Shown here: one piece after another, positions 46,976-57,800 of the stretch
Layout: each line of letters begins with the position of its first letter
Position numbering within the stretch: the first letter of the stretch is position 1
From: Leucaena leucocephala
Taxonomy: Eukaryota; Streptophyta; Magnoliopsida; Fabales; Fabaceae
Reading direction: 5' to 3'
NCBI GenBank assembly: GCA_037074615.1
Contig: CM073562.1
Span: 11,083,001-11,147,000, forward strand
Length of the DNA stretch: 64,000 nucleotides
Translations under genes and position numbers: made by a program
The notes under the pieces: generated by a model
The model's database searches: none
What the model saw: the letters and a program-made list of their open reading frames with translations, nothing else
What the model was told of the DNA's origin: nothing

Positions 46976-48730
46976 AGTTTCCCTTAAAATATAAACAATC
47001 CTAAATGGTAACCAAATCTATCAAATAGGACAAATAGGAAATAAATAGTGTAGAAAGGAAAAAAACACAAACCAATGTATTGAATAAGCCAATTAACAAC
47101 AACAAATTCAATAACAATGTATTATTTTTCAAAATTCGCAAAACACACCCATAAACAAATAGGAATCAAATTTTAGAATGGAAGTTTCACCCAAAAGAGG
47201 GATGAATTGGGTAATATTAAAAATTTTAAAATTAAATTAAAAAATAGAGATTGTATTAAGAAGGATATTACCAAAGAGTGAGGAAGCAGATAAATAAGAT
47301 AATGCATAAAGAGTTTATACAAGTTTAGCCTAACCACTTGGTCTACATCAGTCCTCAGAGCTCTTATGAGTATTCCACTATTATCCAAGATTCATAGGGT
47401 TGTTAGTGACTCAATACATCAAGAGATAACCTCTTTTACTCCCCCTTACTTCGTAAGGTTACAATCTACTAACTCAAGAAACTATTCTTGAGTATCTCAG
47501 ATGAAAGAATAAAATATTTCTAAGTTTTTCTCTCAAATAGAGTGAATGTGTTAGACATTGAAGATTAAAGATACTCTGCTCAGAATATAAAAAATAAAGT
47601 AGAGCAGAGTATAAAAATAAATGAAGAAGATCAATAATCAATTCTCAATAAATGTTTATTCGTTGTTCTCTTAGGTTACATTTACTATGGCTTCTTTTAT
47701 AGTTGATTTGGAAGATCAGTTAGTTGAGTAGCCATTGAACTCAATGAAGAATAAAGTCATTGAAAGTGTAATGGTTGAATGCATTAAATGTTCTTCTAAC
47801 ACAAACCACTTTTTGAAGAATTTTGATATTGATCCACATTTTTCCTGTAAATAATCTTGATATGCATTGTATACTTGATAAAATAAGTGTTTAAGCAAAG
47901 GCAAATCAGTTTACACAACTATGGATTGAATTTTAGAAACAAAGGTTGAAGATAAGTTTTGGAGTCTTTTGAATATCAGGTATATTTATCGAAGAATACT
48001 CTTATCGAAAAAAGCTTCAATAAATATTCAAATAATGTGTATTTAGACCAAAATGACTCTTATCGAATAATAATTAAAAAATCACCCTTATCGAAGTGTC
48101 CTTAGAAAAATAAACTTTTAAGTCATAGATACATGATTAGGCTTATCGATAAATAACCTTTTCGAAATGTTCTTCATTGCAAATGATATGCACTACATTT
48201 CAAATCAAAGTTTTCTAAACTTTTATAAGATCATTTTCTAAAGCAATAATAAGATCATTTTTTAAAATAATTACAGCTTTAAATATTGCTTAACTGGTTT
48301 TAGAAATTGGTTTTCAAAAACTAAAATTTCTCTATTTATTAAAGTGTTTATTGATAAAGTATCTTATAGATTAATGGTTCGATAAATGTAATTTAGAAAC
48401 CAATTTCATAAATAGATTTTTTATTTATTTATTGAAAAATTTATTGATAAATATCATTATTTATAAATACTTTGATAAATATTTATTAGAAATAAATTTT
48501 ACAAACTGAATTTTGTTCTTATTTATTAAAGGGCTTATTGATAACACTCTTGTTGATAAATACTTTTTAGAAACTAATTTCACAAAATCAATTTTGTTAT
48601 TATTTATCAAAAAAAATTTTATCGATAAATTTATTAAAAAATAAGCTATATTAAAAATAAAATTAAAATTTTAATCATTTATCATAATAAAAAAAAGAGT
48701 CTAACACACATAAGGGTATTAACAACACCT
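46976..48730 (-). repeat. Decayed LTR-retrotransposon remnant
   Basis: No ORF is supported. Near 47180-47210 the minus strand reads CCCAATTCATCCCTCTTTTG, then GGGTGAAAC, the same motif type as at 1195-1215. From about 47990 to 48650 there are many CTTATCGA/TTATTGATAAAT variants, parallel to the TTAATCGATTAA-rich stretch at 1-450. Both are probably remnants of related LTR elements in opposite orientation. Confidence 0.4.
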
Positions 48731-48904
48731 ATTTTTTAATATTCACTAAATTTCACGAGTGAATGTACATATAAGAACAATTCGAATTAGCAAATTAACA
48801 AGTATTGATAAGGGAATTAACAAAATACATAAGAGCATTATAATGTAAATTAGGAAACGTAGTTTATTACATATTAAGTTGCTGTACAATATATTTAAAT
48901 GAAT

Positions 48905-49060
48905 TTGATGGCTTGGTAGTTACAAATCTTTTGGGGATACAGGGGCCATGGGTTGAAACCCTCCTTAGGCACCACTTATGTAATAATATTCTCCATACCA
49001 TCAATCAGTAAAAGTGCTCCGAGAGCGCTTTTATTTTAAGCAAAGGACATTAAAGTAGTG
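48905..49060 (+). mobile_element. SINE-like tRNA-derived fragment
   Basis: TGGCTTGGTAGTT (48909-48921) resembles an RNA polymerase III A box, and GGTTGAAACC (48951-48960) a B box, about 30 bp apart and flanked by GGG/CCC. This is the head structure of plant SINEs. The sequence then continues as non-tRNA body to about 49060. It does not fold as a functional tRNA. No poly(A)/T tail or target duplication was established. Confidence 0.45.
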
Positions 49061-49075
49061 GTAGAATACGATAAT

Positions 49076-49440
49076 GGGAGAATAACTACGAAATTTTGTG
49101 GGAGAGAAATTATTATAAAAAAAATCCGGTAAAATTATCAAACAATTAAAGCGTCCCTCAGATATTGTTTTTCTACAATTACAAGTTGCCTTTTTGTTTG
49201 AGAGGGTTTGTGCGCTTTGCTCATTCGCCCGTCTCGCCTCTCGCCTCTCGCCTCTTACTCCTCCCCGCTCATCGTTGTCGCCGCTTGGTCATCATCGTGC
49301 TCTCATCGCTGTCCTGCTCGACAGCCCTCGTCGTCACTGCTCTCACCGCTCTAAGATCCTCGGCGCTCTCGCTCTCAGGTTTTGTCTTCATCATGTTTGA
49401 TTAGTTATTTTTTTCTCTTTCACTCTCAACCGTCGTCTTT
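49076..49440 (+). repeat. Left terminal inverted repeat of the MULE
   Basis: After ~120 bp of AT-rich terminus the repeat has a C-rich block (TCTCGCCTCTCGCCTCTCGC, CTCATCGTTGTCGCCGCT) that is open in two frames. This produces two spurious overlapping proteins with no domain. The 3' edge carries TTTTGTCTTCATCATG. The matching copy is at 53945-54321 in reverse. Confidence 0.85.
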
Positions 49441-50363
49441 GTCCAGTGACAGATTATAAAACTTATATTTGCTCTGTTTTTTTTTTTTTACAAAAATTAA
49501 CCTACTCCAAATTTGACGCTTCCTCATCTATACTTCAGTTAATTCCGATTTTCTTGCTCAGTGATCATAATTTCATGGTTTTTATTTAAATTAAAAAATT
49601 TTAGGAATATTTATTTTTAATTGAAGAAATTATGATGTGGTAATTATTTTATAACTTGGCAAGTATTCAATTTGGGATGAAATAAGAGGAGAAGTTGTTA
49701 GACACCTTAGCTTACTCATACCAGCACATGCTTGATTCTTTCTATGAAGGCAAGGCTTCTTGAAATAATCTACTGAATGTTGTTGGAGAGAATTAAAAAC
49801 TCAAACAAGTAAGAAATGATTCAAGTTTCTCAACAAATATGTTAAGCGTATGCTGCAATAATAGTTTTGTTGTGTCCCATATCAATAAAACACTAATTAC
49901 TATCTCTTACTAATGAAAATTCCAGGTTAAGATGGCTATATTCAGGTTGAGCCTGTGAGTTGTGGCTTCTTCATTGTAAGCTGTTTTCAAAAAAGTAATA
50001 TATATACTTGAAAGGCTTTTTTTGAAGAATATTATCTAGACAAAAGTTTGGGTTATAAATTATATCACCATGTCTTCTTATTCTCAATTGATTTTTATTT
50101 ATTGCTTAATTTTATAATTGGATTATGCTGATTTTGAATAGAACTGCAGTGAATTATATCGCTGGCTGTTGAAGCTTGAAAACTTTCATATTTTGAACTC
50201 CAGACAAAAAGCACACATCTTAATTTTTTGGCCTAAACAACACATCTTATTCATTATTGAGTTTGCCTGTGTGATTCCATTTGCTTTTTTTAAATCTACA
50301 GTTACAAGGTGTCTGATTACAATATGCTTTCGTTTTCCTTTTCATTTATCCCTTTGCTAATAG

Positions 50364-50918
50364 TTGAGTCACTGGCCTCAAATGCAAGAAAGCTTCATTG
50401 GACTCAACAAATTTGCTCTGTGTGTTGATGGTATATTCTCCTGCCTAATTTATACAGCAATAACTTGCCTTCTCTATACTTGGAGTCAGATTACTGAGGC
50501 TGAACTTTTCTTTTTCCCATATTTCCCTTTGAGTTGTGAAATCAATTCAGAATGTTCTTGTACACCAAATAATTTGTGCTATATAGCTAAAGGAGGGGAT
50601 AGTTTGAGGTGCCTTGATGAAGCCACAACTCCAAAAAATAATAATCATTGTTCTCGAGTTTTGGATTGTTTAGTGAACAACTGCACTAAGTATAATGCTG
50701 AAGTTAACAGGTCAATAATTCTGGCAGAAAAAAGTTCAACAAATAGTATGTTTGACAACATTGATGATGACGACAACAACGACATACTTGGGGTGAGTTG
50801 TGACAATTTAATAGCCACAACAATAGCCAGCGTAAAAGATGTTGTTCAAGCTCGTGGTCTTGCCAATTTCATTGTTCTACCTTTTAATTTTAGTTTGAAG
50901 TTATCATTTTGTAGTTAA
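50364..50918 (+). CDS. Unidentified ORF inside the MULE, possibly a captured gene fragment
   Basis: A 184-codon open frame is long for this AT-rich background. It begins MSHWPQMQES. Its middle is rich in Cys and Asn (CSCTPNNLCYIAKGG, DCLVNNCTKYN), followed by an acidic Asp/Asn run (DNIDDDDNND) and a hydrophobic C-terminal part. An internal TACAG/CAATAAC and other AG sites suggest that parts may be introns. I do not recognise a domain. As MULEs often carry pieces of host genes, it could be such a fragment; it could equally be chance. Confidence 0.25.
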   Translation: MSHWPQMQESFIGLNKFALCVDGIFSCLIYTAITCLLYTWSQITEAELFFFPYFPLSCEINSECSCTPNNLCYIAKGGDSLRCLDEATTPKNNNHCSRVLDCLVNNCTKYNAEVNRSIILAEKSSTNSMFDNIDDDDNNDILGVSCDNLIATTIASVKDVVQARGLANFIVLPFNFSLKLSFCS

Positions 50919-52257
50919 TTAGGAAGGAATCACCTTCTTTATAACTTAATTGACAAGCCAATATGCATGGCCTTTTGTGTTGTTTGTGTATTGACAATGT
51001 ATATTGCATTTATTAGTGACAATTTGGTTCAATATAAATGACAGATTCGTTATCTAATTTTTACAACTATTAAATTATTATTGACAAGTTAGCAACATGA
51101 TAATAACATGTCAGGATGCTTGTAATGACATGTCTGATATAAATTAGTATATATTCACAATAACATTCAATTCAGCTTATAAATTGCACAAAATTCATTG
51201 ATTTAATCACGGAGAAATGTCATTAGATTTGCAGCAGGTTTATAGTTTCTAAAAGGTTATAAATTCTAAGTAGGCAAGCAGGTTTATACATAACAAGTGA
51301 GGTAGCTTCAATGACAACTATGGTGATGTGAATTTTGTATAAGAAATGAGTATTAACTATGGTATATTTTGTATTTGTTATTAACTTGATTGAGAATAAA
51401 TTGATAATTTTGTTTTCCAATTTTGTTATTATCTAATAGTTTTTGACAGGTTAGCACGATAATAAAAAGTCAGGGTGGCCTATAATAACATGTCATTTTT
51501 TATTGATAAAATATTTTATATTAGCATATAGAACTTAAAGTGCATAATATATTATAATTTAATGGCTATAATTAAATCTTAATATGAAACTTTGTAAATC
51601 AGATGAAAAGACCTAAATTTCAAAAAATTAATTCAAGGTGGTTGGAATGACAAGTCAAGGTGCCTACAATAATAAGTTAGGGGGTGGCAAGTGAGGGTGT
51701 TTGTATTGATAAATGGAGATGTAGGGAATGACAATTCACTTTATATCTGAATATATATGACTTCATATATATTATATATAAAATGGATCATACTTTTTTG
51801 GCCAAAAAGAAATAGATTATATCAAAATAAGTAAATTAATATTAGATTAACTTGGGAAGGAGATCAATTACTTTAACTTCATTGTTTGTCTATATCTTGT
51901 GTCAATTTGTTATGATTTGTAATCGCTTCTCAATTTTAGCAGTATAAGTTGTCATTGATATGTTGCTAACTCGTCAAGAACAACTGGGTAGTTATGAAAA
52001 TCATATAACAAAACTGTCATTTATACTAAATACAAAATACAAAATATATTATTATTAGTACATATGAACTATATAAAAAAAGCCATGTATATTGGCTTGT
52101 CAATTAAGTTGTAAAGAAGGCTATTCATAGTTACAAAAATGGCCATTTTCCAGTAAGGTATGGTAGTTATATCGTAACAACATATTTCCACTCTTACAGT
52201 CTGTACATCCCTGTTTTCTTCATTCTCTTCATTCTATTTTGTTTCTTCATCTTCTTC

Positions 52258-52533
52258 TCATTTCTCTTGGTCTTTCTCTACTTCTTCCTCTGCTATTTCA
52301 ACCGTGTCATCTTGTTTCACTTCTTCTGATTCATCTTCATTAGATTCCTTTTGGTCCTCATCCTCTTGATCATGTTCTTCCTCATCTTCAGATCTGTCCT
52401 TCTCAAAATTAGAAGTCATTAAAATCAAACTTCTCGAAGACAACTTATTTAACTTAGGTCCATATCTGTGAGCCCTCAAGCAGGAAACATTTTGAAGAAT
52501 GGTAAAGTTTGTACAGCATATAGTGAATAGCAA
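52258..52533 (-). CDS. Acidic low-complexity ORF inside the MULE
   Basis: The C-terminal half is a Glu/Asp-rich run (EDEEEHDQEDEDQKESNEDE and further) ending at a stop. A good splice acceptor (GGGCTCACAG) in front of ATATGGACCTAAG suggests that the true exon starts near 52466 and encodes YGPKLNKLSSRS before the acidic tail. No family is recognisable from such composition. It is a possible terminal exon of a captured host gene on the minus strand. Confidence 0.25.
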   Translation of the reverse strand: MLFTICCTNFTILQNVSCLRAHRYGPKLNKLSSRSLILMTSNFEKDRSEDEEEHDQEDEDQKESNEDESEEVKQDDTVEIAEEEVEKDQEK

Positions 52534-52942
52534 GTATTATAGTATAAACTATGGAAAAGAAAAGTTTCTACTCCTGCACAATTTAATTCATTTCATTTCA
52601 TCCTGAGATTCATTTAAGACTAAAGATTACTAATTTCTCATTTAACATTAATATGCATATATCAACTATGCCTGTCTCCACATTATCAAATAAAAAAATA
52701 TCCTTGTAGGTAAAAGAAGAGTGCCAACTATAAATCAAGGTTATCAAATGCAAAAGGCACTAGACTTCTCAAATGCCACAAGTGAGAGGCACTGAAAAGG
52801 TGCTTGCACAAATAAAACAAGGAATGAGTTCAACTAGGCAGCAGATATGCAATAATGAAGTAAAAAAAATGAGTTCAAGCCACTATAATCACTACTCAAG
52901 CTAATAATTATAAAGTCATAATTCATAACATTAAGTGCACTA

Positions 52943-53260
52943 AAACAACAACCACCCTTATCCCATTAAATGGGGTCGGCTACATGGATCATACGACACC
53001 ATTGTGCTCTATCAAAAACTAAATCCTTAGATAGGTTATTGACCAGGAGATCCTGTTCAATGACCTTGTTGAGCATTCTCTTTGACCTTCCTCTACTCCT
53101 TTTAACCAGTGTTCATATTGTTTGATCCACCATCCTCACCGGCGTATCACTTGACCTTCTTTGCACGTGCCTAAACCACCTAAGACGGTTCTTTACCATT
53201 TTCTCTTCAATAGGTGCTACTCCAACTCTTTCCTATATTTGTTCATTAAGAATCTTATCC
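52943..53260 (-). mobile_element. 5'-truncated RTE-type LINE with 14-bp target duplication
   Basis: The minus-strand translation contains the C-terminal end of an RTE-clade reverse transcriptase: ERVGVAPIEEKMVKNRLRWF, HVQRRSSDTPVRMVD, then DRAQWCRMIHVADP, with two stops. It ends in GGGATAAGGGTGG and a TTGTTGTTTTA tail. CATTAAGTGCACTA (52929-52942) and CATTAAGTGAACTA (53261-53274) flank it as a 14-bp duplication with one difference. It is inserted in the MULE interior. Confidence 0.9.
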
Positions 53261-53944
53261 CATTAAGTGAACTAATGAAGTCAAAAAAATGCATGTAGCT
53301 GTGGTCACTGTGGATTGCTCTGTTCTTGTCTTTTTGTTAACTAAAGACTGAAAAAATAGCCTAAATAAGAAGCAAAACCATGTTATCCTATTCTTAAATG
53401 TCTATGGTTGGGTTGAGCTTCTAAGATTGGAACCATACTTTTTTAGTGCCTCTCACTTATGGCATTTTAGATTGAAATCATAACTTTTTAGTGCCACCAC
53501 TTTCGTATATTTCAGCATTTCGTGCAGAAACCACTACATATTTCAAAGCATCCAACATAATAAATATAGGATCTACACTAATTGATTTAAGCACTGAAGG
53601 AATAATTGAAAACCTGAAAGTAGTAAAGGAAGGCATGACAGTTGAACTGGCTTCGATTATTTATTATGTTTCTTCTTTTCAGAAAGCACTTTCTTTTGCA
53701 ACTATGGAATGTTCTTTTTGATGTAGAGATGCATGGAAGTTTTACAAATATAAATTTCCTATTATGATTTCTTTTATTTTCTTCAAAAATGTTTACAGTT
53801 TCATTTAAGCCATCAAATTCTAGAAAAGGTGTGTTTCAAAAGAATCATCAAAGAGAGAATCATATGGATAAAGATGGAAGCCTAAAACCTAGTTAGATAT
53901 CGGCTAGAGATGATTCTAAGGAATTACATTAAAATTGATTTTAT

Positions 53945-54321
53945 TTATACTAAAATTGAGGAATGAAAAACATACCTAAATAAAAGCGATGAACACAAAA
54001 GCTGAGAGTGGATGAGATCGTCGAATATCTGAGAGCGGTGAGAGAGTGGGGACGACGAAGACCGGCGAGCAGAGCTACAACGACGACGAAGTAGCGAGGA
54101 CACAGAGTAAGAGGGACGAACGGGGAGGCTGAGAGGTAGAGAGGACCGTGTGAATGAGCGTGCAAAAACCCTGGCGTTTTTTCCTCAAACGAATAAGGGC
54201 AACCTAATAATTTAACTACTATATTTTATTACCCCAAGTTGTTCCAAACTATTTAATTATTTAATAATTTTATAAAATTTTTCAATAATAATTTTTTTAC
54301 AGATTTCTAGGTAATTCTCCC
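53945..54321 (-). repeat. Right terminal inverted repeat of the MULE
   Basis: Inverted partner of 49076-49440. On the minus strand the C-rich block reads CTCAGCCTCCCCGTTCGTC and TCGCTACTTCGTCGTCGTTG, and the inner edge TTTTGTGTTCATCGC. The 71-codon frame here is an accident of this composition. The two repeats are clearly diverged, so the insertion is not recent. Confidence 0.85.
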
Positions 54322-54874
54322 TACATTAATTGATCATTAAAGCTTAATTTCACGTTAGTCCTTAGGCTTATAATGATGTTTTAAGTTTTTTTTTTAGAAT
54401 TGATTTGTTATTTTCTTTCTTTCTCTCCATTTCCTATATTAAAATCACTTTCCTCTGTATCCAGTCAAACATACCATAAATAAAATCTCTCATTTCCCCC
54501 AATTTTCTTTACTTTTGAATTGAAATCACTCATTTCCTTTGTAATTTTTTTAATTTTTTTCATCTAAAAAATCTGAGAAAAAGAAGAAAGTGAGTGAGAT
54601 GTCACATAGATATGCCACATCTACATAATTTAGTCAACAAACGTTGACTGTTTAAGTCTGTTAGGACAAGTCAGCATTGCTCTAATTTTATAACTTCACA
54701 TTGTTCTAAAAAAAAAGTTTCCTAGTAGCCACAGCTCTTACGTGGCAACTTCCTAGGAAAAATGACCCTTATCCCATCTTGTGATCATCAGCTAAGAGGA
54801 AAAAAAAAAAACAGAATCTTTCCATAGGGATATCACACACAAACATCCTCTCTGTCTTAGATTTACAATAACAT
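54322..54874. other. Spacer between MULE and phosphopantetheinyl transferase gene
   Basis: AT-rich, no ORF. Near 54717-54760 an imperfect palindrome (TTTCCTAG...GCCAC / GTGGC...CTAGGAAA) may form a stem with an asymmetric bulge. The 3' UTR of the gene to the right should lie here, but I see no clear polyadenylation signal. Confidence 0.5.
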
Positions 54875-57800
54875 TTAACTTCTACGAACACAATTGATCG
54901 CTTTATGTAAAGTTGAGACGAGTTGTTCTACACTTAGTTCAACAATGTCTACATTTGGAAGATTAAGACCCTGATGATATTCCTCCTCATTAAAATCTAC
55001 CTTCGTCAACGTTGCCTTGTAATTCCTCACAGCTGATCTCGGAGGACCTCTTGCAATTGATAGCTGTAAACCAAGAAGAAGCAATCAGCATATAAGATAC
55101 AATTATAGAGCTAGAATTCACCATCACTTGGGACAACTTCCGTAGCAAAAATCCCTTTCTATATTACTTTGGTATTTACCTTAGCCTAATTTTCAACCAG
55201 GGAAATATTTCTAGCACTTCTTTTCCACAGTTCTGAAAAATCGAATACTACTACCGTTCATATATTGACAAATAAAAAATTATAGTTTAAAATTTAGGAT
55301 CCAACTCAGCCGTTTACAAAGTAATGGGATGCATAGTAATGGGAAGCAAAGATCAATGGGTTTTGGACTGATTTAGGCTATGGACATAGTAATGGGGTGC
55401 ATGATTTGCAACTTCTTGCTCATAACAGCAAAATTGGAGCTTCCAAATGTTGGAGAGAAGATGGATTTTCTGATCCATGCAGCAATTTCTTAAGAGGCTT
55501 TTACTTTTTCAAAGAGGGTGGCCATATGTTTGGCCATATCTATGAATTTCAGAGAAACTTACCATGAAAAAATTCAGAGTACACAATCTCTGAATACTGT
55601 GTAATAAAATCATTAAGAAAGAAGCAAGATCTTAGGAGAAAAGTCAGGAATTAAAACACTAACAAATCATAGAATATAAAGGAGCTAACAGAATCAGAAT
55701 CTCAACTAAAGATGTAACCCCAATTGCTCAGTAATATTTGAGTGGTGAAAATAATTCTGCCATATAAGATAGAAATATCATTGCATATGTAACTTCATAT
55801 CTCAGCAAGCCAAGCCATTCCCCAACCCCCCAATAAAAAAGGTAAAAATTCCCGTTTTGATAGAAGATATTCCGCATCTTGGATACTTATAATATGAGAA
55901 TGCCCAATTCCAGCAACAAAGATAACTGGTACTTGACCCTAAGAAATCTAAACTACTCTGAGTTAAATTATATTATTCATTCTTTTGTTACAAAGGAGTC
56001 TTTTGAGTGTAACCATAAGCATACCAATCTTGTTTTACAGCCAAACTATATGGACACAATGGCCTGCTTTTGCAAAGTATCAAAGATGAGGAATACCTGA
56101 TGTAGGTCCCTGACAGATATGTAAATTTTAAACATCATCTTCTGCACATAATTTATTTTGATTCAATCCTTCAATCATTAAAATTTCAATATCCTCCTAT
56201 CATCCTATTTTCATACGAAATGTCAAATCCAATGCATAGTTGACTTGGCCATTTACCACTTAGCGAACATCATCTACCCACACCTGAAATTGCTTACTTC
56301 AAGACAGCAACAAGTTAAATTTGGCATTAATTTTTAGAAGGAAAAAAATATCAAATGCAACATGGAGAACATTTTCCCATGACTAAGGCTGAATCAACAG
56401 AAATGACGCCATTGAAGGTGCACCTATCTGTCAAGGGCCAAAAAAGGGTTTCACTAGTAAGAAAAAAATGTAAATCTTAGATGCCTGAAAAGGATATTAG
56501 GAGTGAGAACCTGCTTAAAAGGGTCAACATGTATTCGTGCTATTGTCGTCATAACTCCTTTTTTATGGACAAAATTGTGGTAATGACACAAAATGTAAAT
56601 GTAATTTACGGGGTCTGTTGAAACATATTTTTGCAGGTGAACTGACCTAAGTTTATTCAAAATGGATGAGGAACTCACACAATGTCTCTTTCCAAGCTCC
56701 AAGAGCCAAAATCTCCACTCTGTCATATCCTTCCCATCCACCTTAGCTGATATATTGATCCAATGCGTGTGACAAAACTCCACTTTATTCAAATCATCGG
56801 TCAGTCCACTCCCTATGGCTTTAACATATGCTTCTTTTAGGCTCCAATACCTGCAAAGCATGTACGGTTCTCCCTCCATTTAAAAGGATCATTTTCCATT
56901 TATTAAAACTCCTACTTCTGTAAATAAAATCAAAATAAGACCTGACCCTGCCTGATATTATATTATTGCATTGTTGATATATGAATAAAGCTATTCTAGA
57001 TTCCATCTTAAGGCTTGCTTTGTATACAATCTCGAGGATCATTTGACACTTGTCATCTTATTTAAGTGTTTTTGAGAAATAAAAAAAAAAAAGGACTATT
57101 TGTCTAAATACAGCTAATAAATAAAATGTAAGTGAATGAAAACATTTACACAATTTATGGGCTTCAACAGCCATCTCAAGGCAAATAAACCTAGAGAAAT
57201 CAAGAATTGCAAAAAAAGAAAGAATGAATGAAAAATAAAATAAAATTTGAAATATAATCATACCTAAAAAATTCAATTGATACATCATCAGAAGTTCCAG
57301 CGTTGACTATGTTATCCCATTCCAAACTTGAAAAGTATGATGAGAAGTTTAGAATGAATTCTTCAATTGTTTCATTCTGAGGAACATCATAGGATACAAT
57401 ATCTAAACCCACAAGACATATAGGTTCAGAAGCTATGCCCACATAGTCACCATGATGGGATACATTAAAATTAAAATTGGGGAATTTGAGATCATCTTTG
57501 TCATAATCCTGAAAAGAAGAGGAACTAAGAACTAAAAAGCAAATAAGAAATTAAATTTTATCCCATTGGCAGAACAAACCTAATTGAGGATGAAAAACAT
57601 GATTTAGTAATTTGGTAATGTAAAAACTAAAGACACATGAATTCAATACTTTCATGTATTCAACTTTGAGCTAGATAATTAAACAATGATCAAGAACAGA
57701 TACTATGCTGACTTTTTCTGCCTTCAAGCTAATGAAACAAATGAATTATCAATACTTGTGAAGCATACAGCATGTTGTAGATAATACAGAGGTATAAAAC

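Larger units (their letters stand above)
49076..54321. mobile_element. Mutator-like element (MULE), 5246 bp, long terminal inverted repeats
   Basis: The left end starts GGGAGAATAAC and the right end, on the minus strand, GGGAGAATTAC. Homology between the ends continues inward ~350 bp through AAATTATTAT, TAAAATTAT, AATTAAA and a C-rich block, to TTTTGTCTTCATC on the left and TTTTGTGTTCATC on the right. The flanks TACGATAAT (49067-49075) and TACATTAAT (54322-54330) agree at seven of nine positions, fitting the 9-bp duplication of Mutator elements. I find no MURA transposase domain inside, so it is probably non-autonomous. The interior has a few short ORFs of unknown origin and a nested RTE LINE fragment. 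Confidence 0.85.

Noticed and set aside
48905..48975. tRNA gene
   Set aside because: Only the A- and B-box-like motifs are present; the stems needed for a cloverleaf do not form, so a SINE head is the better reading.
49165..49404. Overlapping Ser/Arg/Leu-rich open frames that look like a small protein
   Set aside because: They lie in the C-rich part of the left MULE terminal inverted repeat, are open in more than one frame, and have a composition-driven counterpart in the right repeat.
53491..53721. 76-residue open frame as a gene
   Set aside because: No domain or splice support was found; it is mentioned only as part of the unexplained MULE interior.
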